A model generated the notes under the pieces. The model saw nothing but the letters and a program-made list of their open reading frames with translations, did no database searches and was not told where the DNA came from. From positions 1 to 64,000 of the forward strand of contig CAYFLK010000008.1 in the NCBI GenBank assembly GCA_964344035.1: 64,000 nucleotides of DNA. The letters are read 5' to 3'. The DNA comes from UBA1014 sp964344035. Its GTDB lineage: Bacteria; SAR324; NAC60-12. Below, one piece after another: positions 25,978 through 34,502 of the stretch; positions within the stretch are counted from its first letter, which is position 1, and each line of letters begins with the position of its first letter. Both the position numbers and the translations under genes were made by a program.

Positions 25978-27125
25978 TGAACAAATTAAAAAACGAGCTT
26001 ACGCTCCGGGAACTGTCTGAAAAACTGGATGCGGAATTTTCAGGAGATGGAAGTTTGGTTATCACGCACGCATGCGGGCTGGATTCTCCCTCTCCGGGAG
26101 GGCTGGCCTACCTGACTGATCCTAAGGGCATCTCCAGTGTACCCGTGCCGGCGGGAATGTCTCGACACCCGGATGCAAACCTGGAGGAATTCGATATCAA
26201 GCAAATGGCGTTCGTGGTCCCGGAAGCTGCGGAAACCCCGCCTGTAAATCGGCCGGGGCACAGCGGAGACAGGACGGATCTTCCCGCGGATATACTGGCG
26301 GGACAGAACCGGATTTATGCTGAAGACCCGCTCGCGGTGCATGTCCGCGCAACCAGGCTGCTCCATGCTCCCGACGGCATAACCGGCGGAATCCATCCGA
26401 CAGCAGTGATCGGGGAGGATGTTGAACTGGGAGAAGGGACTTGGGCCGGTCCGCATTCAGTGCTTGAAAACGGCGTCCGTATTGGAGACAGGACGGTGAT
26501 TCACGCAGGAGTGACCGTAATGCGTGATGTGAGCATCGGGCAAGACTGCGTGCTTTATCCCAATGCAGTGGTGCAGGAACGCTGTGAAATCGGGAACCGC
26601 GTGATCATTCAGTCAAACGCGGTGATCGGTTCCGACGGTCATGGATATTACCAGCGCGAGGGTGTCAATTTGAAAATCCCCCAGGTCGGCATCGTACGTA
26701 TTGAAGACGATGTGGAAATCGGAGCATGCACCACCATCGACCGGGCCCGCTTCAGCGTCACCCTAATCGGTAAAGGCTGCAAAATTGACAACCAGGTGCA
26801 GATCGCCCATAACGTTCAGCTGGGTGAGCAGGCCCTGATTTCCGCCCAATCAGCAATCGGCGGAAGTGCCCAGGCGGGAGACCACCTGATTCTCGGGGGG
26901 CAGTCCGGAATACGGGATAATGTCAAGGTGGGGGCAAACGTTACCGCTGTCGCACGCGCTGTTATCACAGCCAACTGCCAGGACAACGAAGTGCTGGGGG
27001 GAATGCCTTCAAGACCGGTTTCACAGTGGAGGCAGATCCAGTCCCTCGTCAACCGCCTGGGGGAACTTTTCGAAAGGGTGCGGAAACTGGAGGTACGTGT
27101 TCCTCCGACCCAAAAGGAGGTTTGA
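25977..27125 (+). CDS. lpxD: UDP-3-O-acylglucosamine N-acyltransferase
   Basis: LpxD adds the second acyl chain to UDP-3-O-acyl-glucosamine in lipid A synthesis, showing that the cell makes LPS. The left-handed beta-helix hexapeptide repeats run from about residue 137 to 320, with catalytic His278 in QIAHNVQLG. The protein has 382 residues against a usual 340 or so. The extra length is in the N-terminal uridine-binding domain around residues 50-110, which reads as loosely structured Pro/Asp-rich sequence. No lpxA or fabZ gene is adjacent. Confidence 0.93.
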   Translation: MNKLKNELTLRELSEKLDAEFSGDGSLVITHACGLDSPSPGGLAYLTDPKGISSVPVPAGMSRHPDANLEEFDIKQMAFVVPEAAETPPVNRPGHSGDRTDLPADILAGQNRIYAEDPLAVHVRATRLLHAPDGITGGIHPTAVIGEDVELGEGTWAGPHSVLENGVRIGDRTVIHAGVTVMRDVSIGQDCVLYPNAVVQERCEIGNRVIIQSNAVIGSDGHGYYQREGVNLKIPQVGIVRIEDDVEIGACTTIDRARFSVTLIGKGCKIDNQVQIAHNVQLGEQALISAQSAIGGSAQAGDHLILGGQSGIRDNVKVGANVTAVARAVITANCQDNEVLGGMPSRPVSQWRQIQSLVNRLGELFERVRKLEVRVPPTQKEV

Positions 27126-27162
27126 ATTTCAAAACATCTTCTATAAAAACAACATTTCCGCT

Positions 27163-27420
27163 ATGAGTTCTTTTGCTGATTCCTTGATACATGTGTTGGT
27201 CGCCCTGCTTCGGCTGTTCAGCCTGATGCTCGTTACCTATGCGCTGTTAAGCTGGTTCTACCGTGATTTTCGCCACCCGGTCCTACACTTTCTGCAAAGC
27301 ATGGTGGAACCGGTGCTGAGCCCGATTCGGCGCATCCTACCTCCCATCGCCGGGTTCGATTATTCCGTGGTGGTCGCCCTGGTCGCAGTCGAATTCCTGC
27401 GGGTGCTGCTGCTTCCCTAG
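27163..27420 (+). CDS. YggT-family membrane protein
   Basis: This 85-residue protein has two hydrophobic helices and the YggT signature WFYRDFRHPVLHFLQSMVEP followed by LSPIRRILPP and a C-terminal hydrophobic stretch. I place the start at the ATG at 27163; a longer frame upstream overlaps lpxD and is not needed. The family is implicated in cell-envelope or division-site functions and osmotic stress. It ends at the convergent terminator before cpoB. Confidence 0.9.
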   Translation: MSSFADSLIHVLVALLRLFSLMLVTYALLSWFYRDFRHPVLHFLQSMVEPVLSPIRRILPPIAGFDYSVVVALVAVEFLRVLLLP

Positions 27421-27435
27421 TAAAATTGACAAAGC

Positions 27436-27451
27436 GTCAAGTTTACTTGAC
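27436..27451. terminator. bidirectional hairpin between yggT and cpoB
   Basis: GTCAAG-TTTA-CTTGAC lies between two convergent genes. It is a 6-bp stem with flanking A/T, placed where a two-way terminator is expected. Confidence 0.5.
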
Positions 27452-27487
27452 CAGCGCTTGAACTTGGCACTGGCAAGTGATAGTTGC

Positions 27488-28732
27488 TTAAGGCAGGCCT
27501 TTCAAGTCCCGTTGAGCGTTTTTGGCCGCGGCTGATCCGGGATATCGAGATGCAACCTCGCGGAAATAATATTTAGTTTCAACAGCAAATCCCCGCTGTT
27601 CATGAATTTTGCCCAGCATGTAAATCGCTTCCGGGGTTTTGTATCCCTGGCTGGTAGGGCGGTGTTCATATTCGGTTAGAATCTTGCGGAAAGTTGCTTC
27701 CGCCTTTTCAAATTGGCGGAGCTGGAAGTAGGAATGACCGATCCAGTAATACGCGTTGTCACTGTCCATGTCATCGGGAAACCGCTGGACAAAGTTTTCA
27801 AAGACACGAATGGCCTGCTCATAATTCCGCTGGATGACCGCTGTCATACCTTGGTTATAGATCTTCTTCACCCCGGGGTGACGAATGAGGACGATCGGTT
27901 TTTCAGGGTCGTTCAGGTCCGGATCCTGAAAGGCGGGTTCCTTGGGAACTTCCGGGACAAGTATCGGGTCCGGTTTTTCGACCACGTTAGTGGCCAACTG
28001 AATGGCAGTGGCCGCGGTTTCCGGAAGCGGTTCGGTTTCTTCCAGGTCCTCGCTTCGTAAATCCGGGGTTTCCACAAAACCAGGGTCTTCGTCTTCAGGA
28101 GGAGAATATTCCAAATCCAGGTTGTTGAGGGCGGCCAGTTCCTCATCGGTTTCCACTGCTTTTGGAACGGTGGGTTCAATGAGAGTGTATGTTTCCAGCG
28201 GAGGCACTGGAAGAGGATCTTCTTCTGTTTCCTGAGCACCGGAGTTTGTCGGGCTTTTATCATCTGCTTCGCTCTGAATATCCTCTGTCTGCTGGGAAAC
28301 CACCATCCCGGTTTCAGGGTAAACAGTCTCGGCAGCTTTCCCGGTTGACTGATCCACCGAGGCCAGCGTCTCTGCAACGGACTGTTCGAGGAGTACGAAA
28401 TTCGTCTCCCATTGTTCCTGCACGACCTTGATGTCGGCCTTCTGCTGATCCATGCGTTCATTCAGTGCGGTCAGTTTCTGTTCCAGCTTACCGATTTTTT
28501 CCTGTAATTCCCGGTTCTGCTTTAACAGTTTTTCCAGGTCTTCCTGGTTTTCCGCAACCAGCAGGTTGGTGGTCTCTTCAGCCGACTGTTTCTCCGCGGT
28601 AGGAGTGGTGGGTCGCAAAGCCGCGCACCCGTATATCACGAAAACCAGCACCATCAATGTCCCCATTGCAGCATACCGGTAACCCGATTTGCTGCGATCA
28701 ACTCGCGTGCCAGGTAGTTCAGGTGTTGTCAC
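27488..28732 (-). CDS. CpoB/YbgF-like TPR periplasmic protein, lipoprotein variant
   Basis: This 414-residue envelope protein has an N-terminal hydrophobic segment with a possible lipobox ending at Cys36 (VFVIYGC), then a coiled coil at about 55-110 (LLVAENQEDLEKLLKQNREL). An acidic Pro/Glu/Asp-rich linker of about 120 residues follows, then a C-terminal TPR block (about 280-414) of the tol-pal YbgF type, with YYWIGHSYFQLRQFEKAEATF. CpoB coordinates peptidoglycan synthesis with Tol-Pal constriction. No tol or pal genes are nearby, and the acidic linker is much longer than in E. coli CpoB. Confidence 0.85.
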   Translation of the reverse strand: MTTPELPGTRVDRSKSGYRYAAMGTLMVLVFVIYGCAALRPTTPTAEKQSAEETTNLLVAENQEDLEKLLKQNRELQEKIGKLEQKLTALNERMDQQKADIKVVQEQWETNFVLLEQSVAETLASVDQSTGKAAETVYPETGMVVSQQTEDIQSEADDKSPTNSGAQETEEDPLPVPPLETYTLIEPTVPKAVETDEELAALNNLDLEYSPPEDEDPGFVETPDLRSEDLEETEPLPETAATAIQLATNVVEKPDPILVPEVPKEPAFQDPDLNDPEKPIVLIRHPGVKKIYNQGMTAVIQRNYEQAIRVFENFVQRFPDDMDSDNAYYWIGHSYFQLRQFEKAEATFRKILTEYEHRPTSQGYKTPEAIYMLGKIHEQRGFAVETKYYFREVASRYPGSAAAKNAQRDLKGLP

Positions 28733-28866
28733 GGAAACATCCTCCAGGGAAGCAACTGGATTGACAACCCGTACTTATTTGATGCATACGAAAAAAACTG
28801 TGGTTAACCGGGCTATTTGCGAATTCAACATATTTGAGATTGAAGTAACAAATGGCCGACACATGC

Positions 28867-29676
28867 TCACTGCCAATTCTCACTCGTTTGCGGCAGCAGG
28901 TCCCGTTGACGCATGGATTCCAGCACAGATTTCATTTCCGCTGCCAAAGCAGGCTGCTGATTACGGTTGTAGGCTTCAATCAAACGTTCGGCAACCTCGA
29001 CCACCCCGGGGAATTCAGGGTAGTATTTCATCAAATACAGGTAGCGTGCAATCGCGGAATGATATGCCTTGCGTTTAAAATAAAAGTTCCCCACCGCAAA
29101 CTCGTGCTCGGCAAGATCGGCGCGTGCTTTCAGCAGGTATTCTTTGACTTCCTCAAGGTATGGGCTTTTCGGAAAGAGCAGAAAAAAACGCTGATATTCC
29201 TTGAGGATCGTGCGGTTGGGTTCCATGTTGCGGTCATATTCCCGACCCTTGAAAAAAATCCCATACTTGTTCCGTTCATAATTGAGTGCAATCAGGCGGT
29301 TCAGAACATAGGGAGTGAGTAGGCTTTGCGGGCTAAGATTCAGGAACATGCGGTAATTCGACTCCGCATCTTCCCATTTTCCACGCATGTAATTGAGGTC
29401 GCCCATTTTCAAATAGGCAAGGGTGGCCAGGCGGGTGTTGGGGTGTTCCTCGGTCAAGGTTTGAAACCGTTTTTCGGCGTCCTGATAAAATTCATCTTCA
29501 TATGCGATGAACCCCTGCTGAAACAGTTCCACCGCGGGTGTACGCACACGCTTTGCTTCTTCCGCGCACCCCTGCAGCACAAAACCCAGCAGAATCGCAA
29601 TCCACGAAACGCGGCTTCTATACCGTAACGCAAAACCAACCCCGGCTCGGTTCCACAGCCTTCCTGGAAAATTCAT
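28867..29676 (-). CDS. bamD: outer membrane assembly lipoprotein BamD
   Basis: BamD is the TPR lipoprotein of the BAM complex, which inserts beta-barrel proteins in the outer membrane. The 269 residues contain a signal peptide with lipobox LQGC (Cys37) and repeated TPR units, e.g. AYEDEFYQDAEKRFQTL and YLKMGDLNYMRGKWEDAE. The C-terminal AVGNFYFKRKAYHSAIARY is characteristic of BamD. Its start overlaps the stop of the upstream receiver/ATPase gene (ATGA), an unusual coupling for bamD. The start position inside the signal region is not certain. Confidence 0.92.
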   Translation of the reverse strand: MNFPGRLWNRAGVGFALRYRSRVSWIAILLGFVLQGCAEEAKRVRTPAVELFQQGFIAYEDEFYQDAEKRFQTLTEEHPNTRLATLAYLKMGDLNYMRGKWEDAESNYRMFLNLSPQSLLTPYVLNRLIALNYERNKYGIFFKGREYDRNMEPNRTILKEYQRFFLLFPKSPYLEEVKEYLLKARADLAEHEFAVGNFYFKRKAYHSAIARYLYLMKYYPEFPGVVEVAERLIEAYNRNQQPALAAEMKSVLESMRQRDLLPQTSENWQ

Positions 29677-30605
29677 GAAGCGGACTTTCTTTTGCGGTAA
29701 CGAATCATGGTGATTTCGTTTCCCCGTTCATTCCAGAAAACCTCGTCCATGAAATTCATGATCAGCAGCAGACCTCTCCCTTTCAACAGGAACAGGTTCT
29801 GCGGATCGCTCGGGTCCGGAAGACTGCTGTGATCGAAACCCGGGCCTTCATCCCGGATGATGTATTTCACCGAGTTGCGGCTGATTTCGTAATTGATCAT
29901 AACCTTGCGTTTTAGAAACGGTTCCATCCGGGATTTCTGTTCCGCTGTTTCCTGAAAAAGTTTCGGCTGTTCACGGCGCATTTCCAACGGAAGGTCCAGG
30001 TTTCCATGATAGATCGCATTTTCCAGGGCTTCGGCAAGCAGCGTGTTGACGCGAAACAAGTCCTCCTTAGGTAGTATCCCGTAACTTGCCAGGTCCTGGG
30101 TGAGGAAGGCGACAATACGATTGATTCCTTCAAAATCGTTGCCGATTTCCAGGGTGCGGGATTCCTGAACAAGGTGATCCATCACGTAAGCGCTGAAACG
30201 GAACCCGCTTTGCAGTGATGTAACCCGCTCCAGGGTCCGCCCCAGTTCCAGTTCGTTGAGTGGTTTTACCAGAAAATCACATGCACCCAATCGCAACGCA
30301 TCAAAAACTTTACCCGGTTCACTCACCGGACACATCATCACAAAGGGGATGCATTGATTCGAGTTCCGCACTTCCTGAAGAAGTTCCATCCCTCCAAGTT
30401 TCGGCAGGGTGAGGGCGCTGAAAATCCCCCCCGGTTCATGCTTCTGGAACAGGCAAAGCGCGTCTTCTCCGTCATCCGCGCAATACACTTCGTGCCCCTG
30501 CTTTTCAAGGAAAGACCGCAGGGGTTCAATGACCTCCGTATTGCTTTCGGCAATCAGCAATTTCATCCGCTTTTTCTCATTCATTTCCGGAGGCAGCATG
30601 CGCAC
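29673..30605 (-). CDS. degenerate receiver domain fused to RsbW-like ATPase
   Basis: This 310-residue signalling protein has residues 15-125 in a receiver-like fold and 165-305 in a GHKL ATPase of the anti-sigma/serine-kinase kind (LLAEALENAIYHGN, RDEGPGFDHSSLPDP, GRGLLLIMNFMD). The receiver lacks the phosphoacceptor: the position equivalent to the usual Asp is Ala64 in FSALTLPKLGG, and the acidic pocket is reduced to AES. Lys114 (FLVKPL) remains. It is therefore unlikely to be phosphorylated in the usual way. The first codon is GTG; internal ATGs are alternative starts. It is coupled to bamD. Confidence 0.85.
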   Translation of the reverse strand: MRMLPPEMNEKKRMKLLIAESNTEVIEPLRSFLEKQGHEVYCADDGEDALCLFQKHEPGGIFSALTLPKLGGMELLQEVRNSNQCIPFVMMCPVSEPGKVFDALRLGACDFLVKPLNELELGRTLERVTSLQSGFRFSAYVMDHLVQESRTLEIGNDFEGINRIVAFLTQDLASYGILPKEDLFRVNTLLAEALENAIYHGNLDLPLEMRREQPKLFQETAEQKSRMEPFLKRKVMINYEISRNSVKYIIRDEGPGFDHSSLPDPSDPQNLFLLKGRGLLLIMNFMDEVFWNERGNEITMIRYRKRKSAS

Positions 30606-30641
30606 TTTTTTTATATCAACCTGAGTCCGGGAAAAACCGCT

Positions 30642-31850
30642 TCAGAGGATTTTCCTGTTAAAGTGTTCCAGCCCCTGTGAAAAATCGTCGATTAAATCCC
30701 GGGGGTCCTCAAGACCCACGTGAATCCTCAGCAGTTGGCCCTCAAAATCCCAAGTCCCGGGAAGACGCTCTTTTTTCACATGCGAGGGTACAATCAGGCT
30801 TTCATAACCTCCCCACGAATATCCCATGTGAAAAAAGTTCAGCCGATCCAGCAATGCTTCCACGGCGGCTTCCGGGCAGGGGTGCAGTTCAATCCCGAAC
30901 AGGCCGCTGGCGCCGAGAAAATCCCTTTTCCAGAGCGCGTGACCCGGGTCTTCGGAAAGTGCGGGGTGCAGCACCCGCCGCACTTCCGGTCGGCGCTGCA
31001 GCCATTCGGCAACAACCAGCCCGTTTTCATGGTGCCGGCGCAGACGCACCGCTAGCGTACGCAGCCCACGCTGGGCCAGATACAGGTCATCCGGTCCTGC
31101 GCATTGCCCCATCTGCCATGCACTTTCCTTGAGCATCGGCCAGCATTCACTGGTTGTCGATACCGTGCCCAACATCGCGTCCGAATGGCCGACGATGTAC
31201 TTGGTAGCGGCTTGAATCGAGACGTCGACTCCATGCTCAAATGGTTTAAAATAAAGAGGGGAAGCCCAGCTGTTGTCCATCAGCACCTTTGCCCCGTGCG
31301 AGTGGGCAATTTCCGCGATTGCGGGGATGTCCTGCACTTCAAAGGTGTGCGATCCGGGGGATTCGGTGAAAACAACGGTAGTGTTTGAGCGCAGAAGGTC
31401 ACGGATGTCCACGCCGGCGCGTGGCGGGTAATACGTTGTTTCCACGCCGAAGCGGGCAAGCACTGAATCACAAAAAACACGGGTTGGAGAATAGGTGCTG
31501 TCAGTCATCAGCAGGTGGTCTCCCGCACGCAAAAAAGCAAACAGCGCCGAGGATACCGCCGCTAATCCTGAGGGAAAGGCCAGCGCGCGGTGACCGCCTT
31601 CAAGCCTCGCAACAGCGTCTTCCAGCGCCCAACTGGTCGGGGTCCCCTTGCGGCCGTAATACATGGTGCGGGATTCATCCTCCCGCGCTTTCATGCGCGC
31701 GCGGAACTCCTCCATTGAAGAGGATACAACCGTCGAAACATGATGAACCGGGGGATTGACGCTGCCGCCGTATTCTGCAAGCGTTCTTCCGGACAACACG
31801 ACTTCGGTTTCCGGACGCAGTGCATTTCCTGATTTACCCGGGTTGTTCAT
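30642..31850 (-). CDS. cystathionine gamma-synthase / beta-lyase family PLP enzyme
   Basis: This Cys/Met metabolism PLP enzyme has about 402 residues. Landmarks are YYGRKGTPT, AFPSGLAAVSSALFAFL, FTESPGSHTFEVQDI, DNSWASPLY, and the PLP lysine in AATKYIVGHSDAM (Lys217 from the start used). The segments SWGGYESLI and a bulky substrate site read most like cystathionine beta-lyase (MetC). I chose the ATG at 31850; a TTG at 31877 keeps the frame open and would overlap queF by 44 bp. Beta-lyase converts cystathionine to homocysteine. The exact reaction is not certain. Confidence 0.88.
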   Translation of the reverse strand: MNNPGKSGNALRPETEVVLSGRTLAEYGGSVNPPVHHVSTVVSSSMEEFRARMKAREDESRTMYYGRKGTPTSWALEDAVARLEGGHRALAFPSGLAAVSSALFAFLRAGDHLLMTDSTYSPTRVFCDSVLARFGVETTYYPPRAGVDIRDLLRSNTTVVFTESPGSHTFEVQDIPAIAEIAHSHGAKVLMDNSWASPLYFKPFEHGVDVSIQAATKYIVGHSDAMLGTVSTTSECWPMLKESAWQMGQCAGPDDLYLAQRGLRTLAVRLRRHHENGLVVAEWLQRRPEVRRVLHPALSEDPGHALWKRDFLGASGLFGIELHPCPEAAVEALLDRLNFFHMGYSWGGYESLIVPSHVKKERLPGTWDFEGQLLRIHVGLEDPRDLIDDFSQGLEHFNRKIL

Positions 31851-32244
31851 TGGAGTCAACTGTGCAGATTGCGTCAATTCCGCCGCGGGTGTTGTACCGG
31901 CTTTTCACCAACAGTTCTTCAGGTTTAAGTAGCGGAGAAAGATCCCCGTAAATCCTCGCGGTCGCCGCTTCCTGGAAAATCCCCACGTTGCGGAATGACA
32001 TCAGGTAATATTTCAGGGACTTCAATTCAAGCAAATGCCCGCGCGGAATGTACTTGATCCAGACTATGCCTGTGTCCGGAAGCCCGGAAAACGGACACAC
32101 CGCCGCGAATTCGTTCATGCGGTAAGTGATCCGCTGCCTGGGACCCTGATACTCAAACACCTCCAAAAATTCCGGGTTGATCTTGCTCTCGTCTTCCATT
32201 GGGAAAACCCGGCCTTCCGCATAGTTTGGGCTGGTGATATCCAT
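31834..32244 (-). CDS. queF: 7-cyano-7-deazaguanine reductase (NADPH-dependent)
   Basis: QueF reduces preQ0 to preQ1 in queuosine synthesis. The 136 residues are the short type I form: catalytic Cys50 in EFAAVCPFSG with Asp57 following, and the QueF motif ELKSLKYY (73-80). It overlaps the metC-like gene by about 17 bp. The other queuosine genes are not in the window. It points to queuosine modification of tRNA in this organism. Confidence 0.95.
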   Translation of the reverse strand: MDITSPNYAEGRVFPMEDESKINPEFLEVFEYQGPRQRITYRMNEFAAVCPFSGLPDTGIVWIKYIPRGHLLELKSLKYYLMSFRNVGIFQEAATARIYGDLSPLLKPEELLVKSRYNTRGGIDAICTVDSNEQPG

Positions 32245-32422
32245 CTGAAAAGCAAAGTAGTCAGGCTAGGCCCAGCCGTAACCAGACAAGTGTTTGAAAA
32301 AAACCAAAATCAGCTTTATAAAAAACCGTTTACGGGTTAATTTGCCCTTTGCCAGCGAAACAAGTCCGCTACGGTAAAAACTCAACCTTGATTGTAGTTT
32401 GCATCAACCTTCAAAAATAACC

Positions 32423-32998
32423 ATGAGCGATCAGGAACTGCAAGCGGCAGTTGAAACGATTCTCTTCACCACGTCCCGCACACTTTCTCCAAAAAAGCTG
32501 GTTGAATTAAGCGGCAACCGGTTTACCAGCAGGGAAATACGGAACATGATCAAACAGCTTAACGAAGACTATCAGCACACGGGAAGGGTCTTCCGCATCG
32601 AAAGCGTGGGGGACGGATTCCAGATGCGGACCCTTCCGGAACACGGCAAATGGACCCGCAAGCTGGAAACGGTGAAAACGATAAAGCTTTCAATGGCCAC
32701 AATGGAAACCCTTTCGATAGTCGCCTACAAGCAACCGGTGACACGCGCCGGCATAGAATTCATCCGCGGGGTCGATTCGTCCCACACTTTGCGACGCTTG
32801 GTGAAGCAGAAACTGATCCGCATCGTTGGGAGGGAAATGCTGCCCGGGCGCCCAAGCCTTTATGGAACGACCAAGACATTTCTTGAAGTGTTTGGCCTCA
32901 CCCACCTCAAGCACCTGCCTGTCCTTGAGGAAATGGAAAAGGAGACCATGGACGAAGACAGCCAGCTTGAAATCCCGCTTGAAGCGGATGAACAATAG
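32423..32998 (+). CDS. scpB: segregation and condensation protein B
   Basis: ScpB is a winged-helix kleisin partner of SMC that acts in chromosome segregation. About 191 residues from the ATG at 32423; a TTG at 32399 is possible. Family landmarks are the QAAVETILFTTSRTLSPKKL N-terminus and the block MATMETLSIVAYKQPVTRAGIEFIRGVDSS, then GRPSLYGTTKTFLEVFGL. scpA and smc are not adjacent, so the gene is separated from its usual partner. Confidence 0.93.
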   Translation: MSDQELQAAVETILFTTSRTLSPKKLVELSGNRFTSREIRNMIKQLNEDYQHTGRVFRIESVGDGFQMRTLPEHGKWTRKLETVKTIKLSMATMETLSIVAYKQPVTRAGIEFIRGVDSSHTLRRLVKQKLIRIVGREMLPGRPSLYGTTKTFLEVFGLTHLKHLPVLEEMEKETMDEDSQLEIPLEADEQ

Positions 32999-33015
32999 AA
33001 ACCCAACCGATGCCC

Positions 33016-33423
33016 TCATATCCAGCCCTTGGCCTCATAGGGCCTGAGAATCCACCAGACCCCGAGGTAGACCAACGCCAGCGCCGCCAAGAAATAGGCC
33101 TCCACCATCGGCAGCGGAATGGGTTTTATCTGCTTTTCGATCTTGCGGCGGTACTGTTCAAACAACTCGTTAGGGACCCTGCGCTCCACTTCGTTCATCA
33201 GGCTGTTTTTGAAAAAAAAAGCCTGAACTCGCAGAGGGTGCAGGGGTTCAATCAACTCGTCAGGCGCGCCTTTTTTCTTCAGGTTCCAAAGCCCTTCTCC
33301 GGTCAGGTGGTAGCTTTGCACCCACGAGGGAAGGTAGGTCCCCAATACCACCGCGGGTGCAATCACCAGCACAATTCCGACCAGCCCGCGTCTGAAATCC
33401 TTCGCGGTCGGCAACCCATCCAT
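33016..33423 (-). CDS. hypothetical protein with two membrane segments
   Basis: This 135-residue protein has a hydrophobic segment at about 13-32 (LVGIVLVIAPAVVLGTYLPS) and another at about 108-127 (EAYFLAALALVYLGVWWIL), separated by a charged soluble loop of about 75 residues. That topology suits an inner-membrane protein with a periplasmic loop. I do not recognise the family. It converges with scpB. Confidence 0.65.
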   Translation of the reverse strand: MDGLPTAKDFRRGLVGIVLVIAPAVVLGTYLPSWVQSYHLTGEGLWNLKKKGAPDELIEPLHPLRVQAFFFKNSLMNEVERRVPNELFEQYRRKIEKQIKPIPLPMVEAYFLAALALVYLGVWWILRPYEAKGWI

Positions 33424-33631
33424 TCGCTCTACTCTCCGGATTGTAAATTATAACATCTTGCATAATGTAGCATGATCGCCTCAATGATCAATGCCGTAGT
33501 GACTGCACGGGCTGCCTTACTATTCCCCTATCGGTGAAACAGAAAGTAGGGAATTGAATCGTTGAGACCTTCATGCTTTAATGATGCATGCCTAGCCGAG
33601 GCATGAAAACTAAACCCGCGGAAGGAACGTA

Positions 33632-34075
33632 ATGAGTGACCATTCAAAAAAAAGAAGCAAAAGCGCGAAATCAAGGCGCCGCCAAAATGTGCGCTGGCTG
33701 AGTTCGGTGACCGCCATCCTGGTGCTGATCATCGCCGGCTGGATCTGGTGGGAAGCCGCTCAGGAGAACCGCGACCTGTCCCTGATCGGTAAAGGGGAAA
33801 ATGTAGTGGTGCAGGTGCATGACCCCGGTTGAAGCACCTGCCGTGAATTGAAGCGAGTGGTCCACTCGCTCGAACCCGAATATAAAGGCCGGATCGTCTT
33901 CCTTGTAGCCAACCTGACCACCCGGGAGGGACGACTGTTTGCCGAACTCCACAACACCGGCAAGGTCTCCCTGCTCTTCTTCAAACCGGATGGCACAAAA
34001 ATCACCACCCTCTCCGGGGTCCAGCAACCTCAATACCTGCGCAAGGTTTTTAACCGCGTTTTTGAATTAAAATAA
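33632..34075 (+). CDS. membrane-anchored thioredoxin-fold selenoprotein (in-frame UGA, UxxC)
   Basis: An ATG with Shine-Dalgarno GAAGGA opens a frame that meets TGA at 33830-33832 and then continues without interruption to TAA at 34075, 147 residues in all. Residues 1-20 are very basic and 22-40 form a membrane helix. The TGA lies at residue 67 within HDPG-U-STC, so selenocysteine would make the redox motif U67-S-T-C70 at the classic thioredoxin active-site position. The remaining 80 residues (GRIVFLVANLTT, VSLLFFKPDGT) fit a thioredoxin fold, though the usual cis-proline site reads Val-Ser. A SECIS-like hairpin follows the UGA. A truncated pseudogene is the alternative and looks less likely. 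Confidence 0.85.
33852..33870 (+). promoter_or_regulatory. SECIS-like stem-loop
   Basis: Starting 19 nt after the UGA, a 7-bp stem (AGCGAGT with ACTCGCT) closes on the loop GGTCC. The GGU lies 27-29 nt downstream of the UGA, the distance and loop content expected of bacterial SelB-binding SECIS elements, and like the GGUC loop of E. coli fdhF. Confidence 0.7.
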
Positions 34076-34502
34076 ATTCAGATCCTGAGATATGGCGGGA
34101 TGAATTTTCCTCAGTTTCGTGATCTGGTTGCAGAACTTAACCTAGGCAAGCACCTCCGGGATGCGGTATAACTGCACCAAAGCGCCACTGTTTTGGAATA
34201 GATCCACTTCATCAAGATTCACTTCACCTCCGGGAAGGTTTCGTGGCGACCAAAGCCGACTTTGCGTGGATTGAATTTCATTTTCTGAAATGATTCTGTG
34301 TAGGCCCCCAGTTTGTTTCAAATCATATGCAAAGAACAAAGCAATAGCTGGATGTTGACGAAACTAGTGTACTCTATCTATGCACCATATCATGACCAGT
34401 ATAATGGTTCAAATTGCGAAAAGTAAATTTCTATGTTGAGGTTATAAAAGGCTTTAATTTCAAAAGGAGCGGACGATTACCCTATAGAATTCAAGTCCGT
34501 TT
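34076..34502. other. intergenic region between selenoprotein gene and xthA
   Basis: 427 bp with no convincing gene; the DNA becomes A+T-rich after 34300. A 65-codon minus-strand frame (34142-34339) shows no recognisable motif. Confidence 0.45.

Noticed and set aside
33632..33832. Reading the TGA as a true stop giving a 66-residue protein
   Set aside because: The downstream frame continues the thioredoxin fold without change, and a SECIS-like hairpin lies at the right distance.
34142..34339. 65-codon minus frame after the selenoprotein gene
   Set aside because: No motif, no Shine-Dalgarno, in an A+T-rich spacer.
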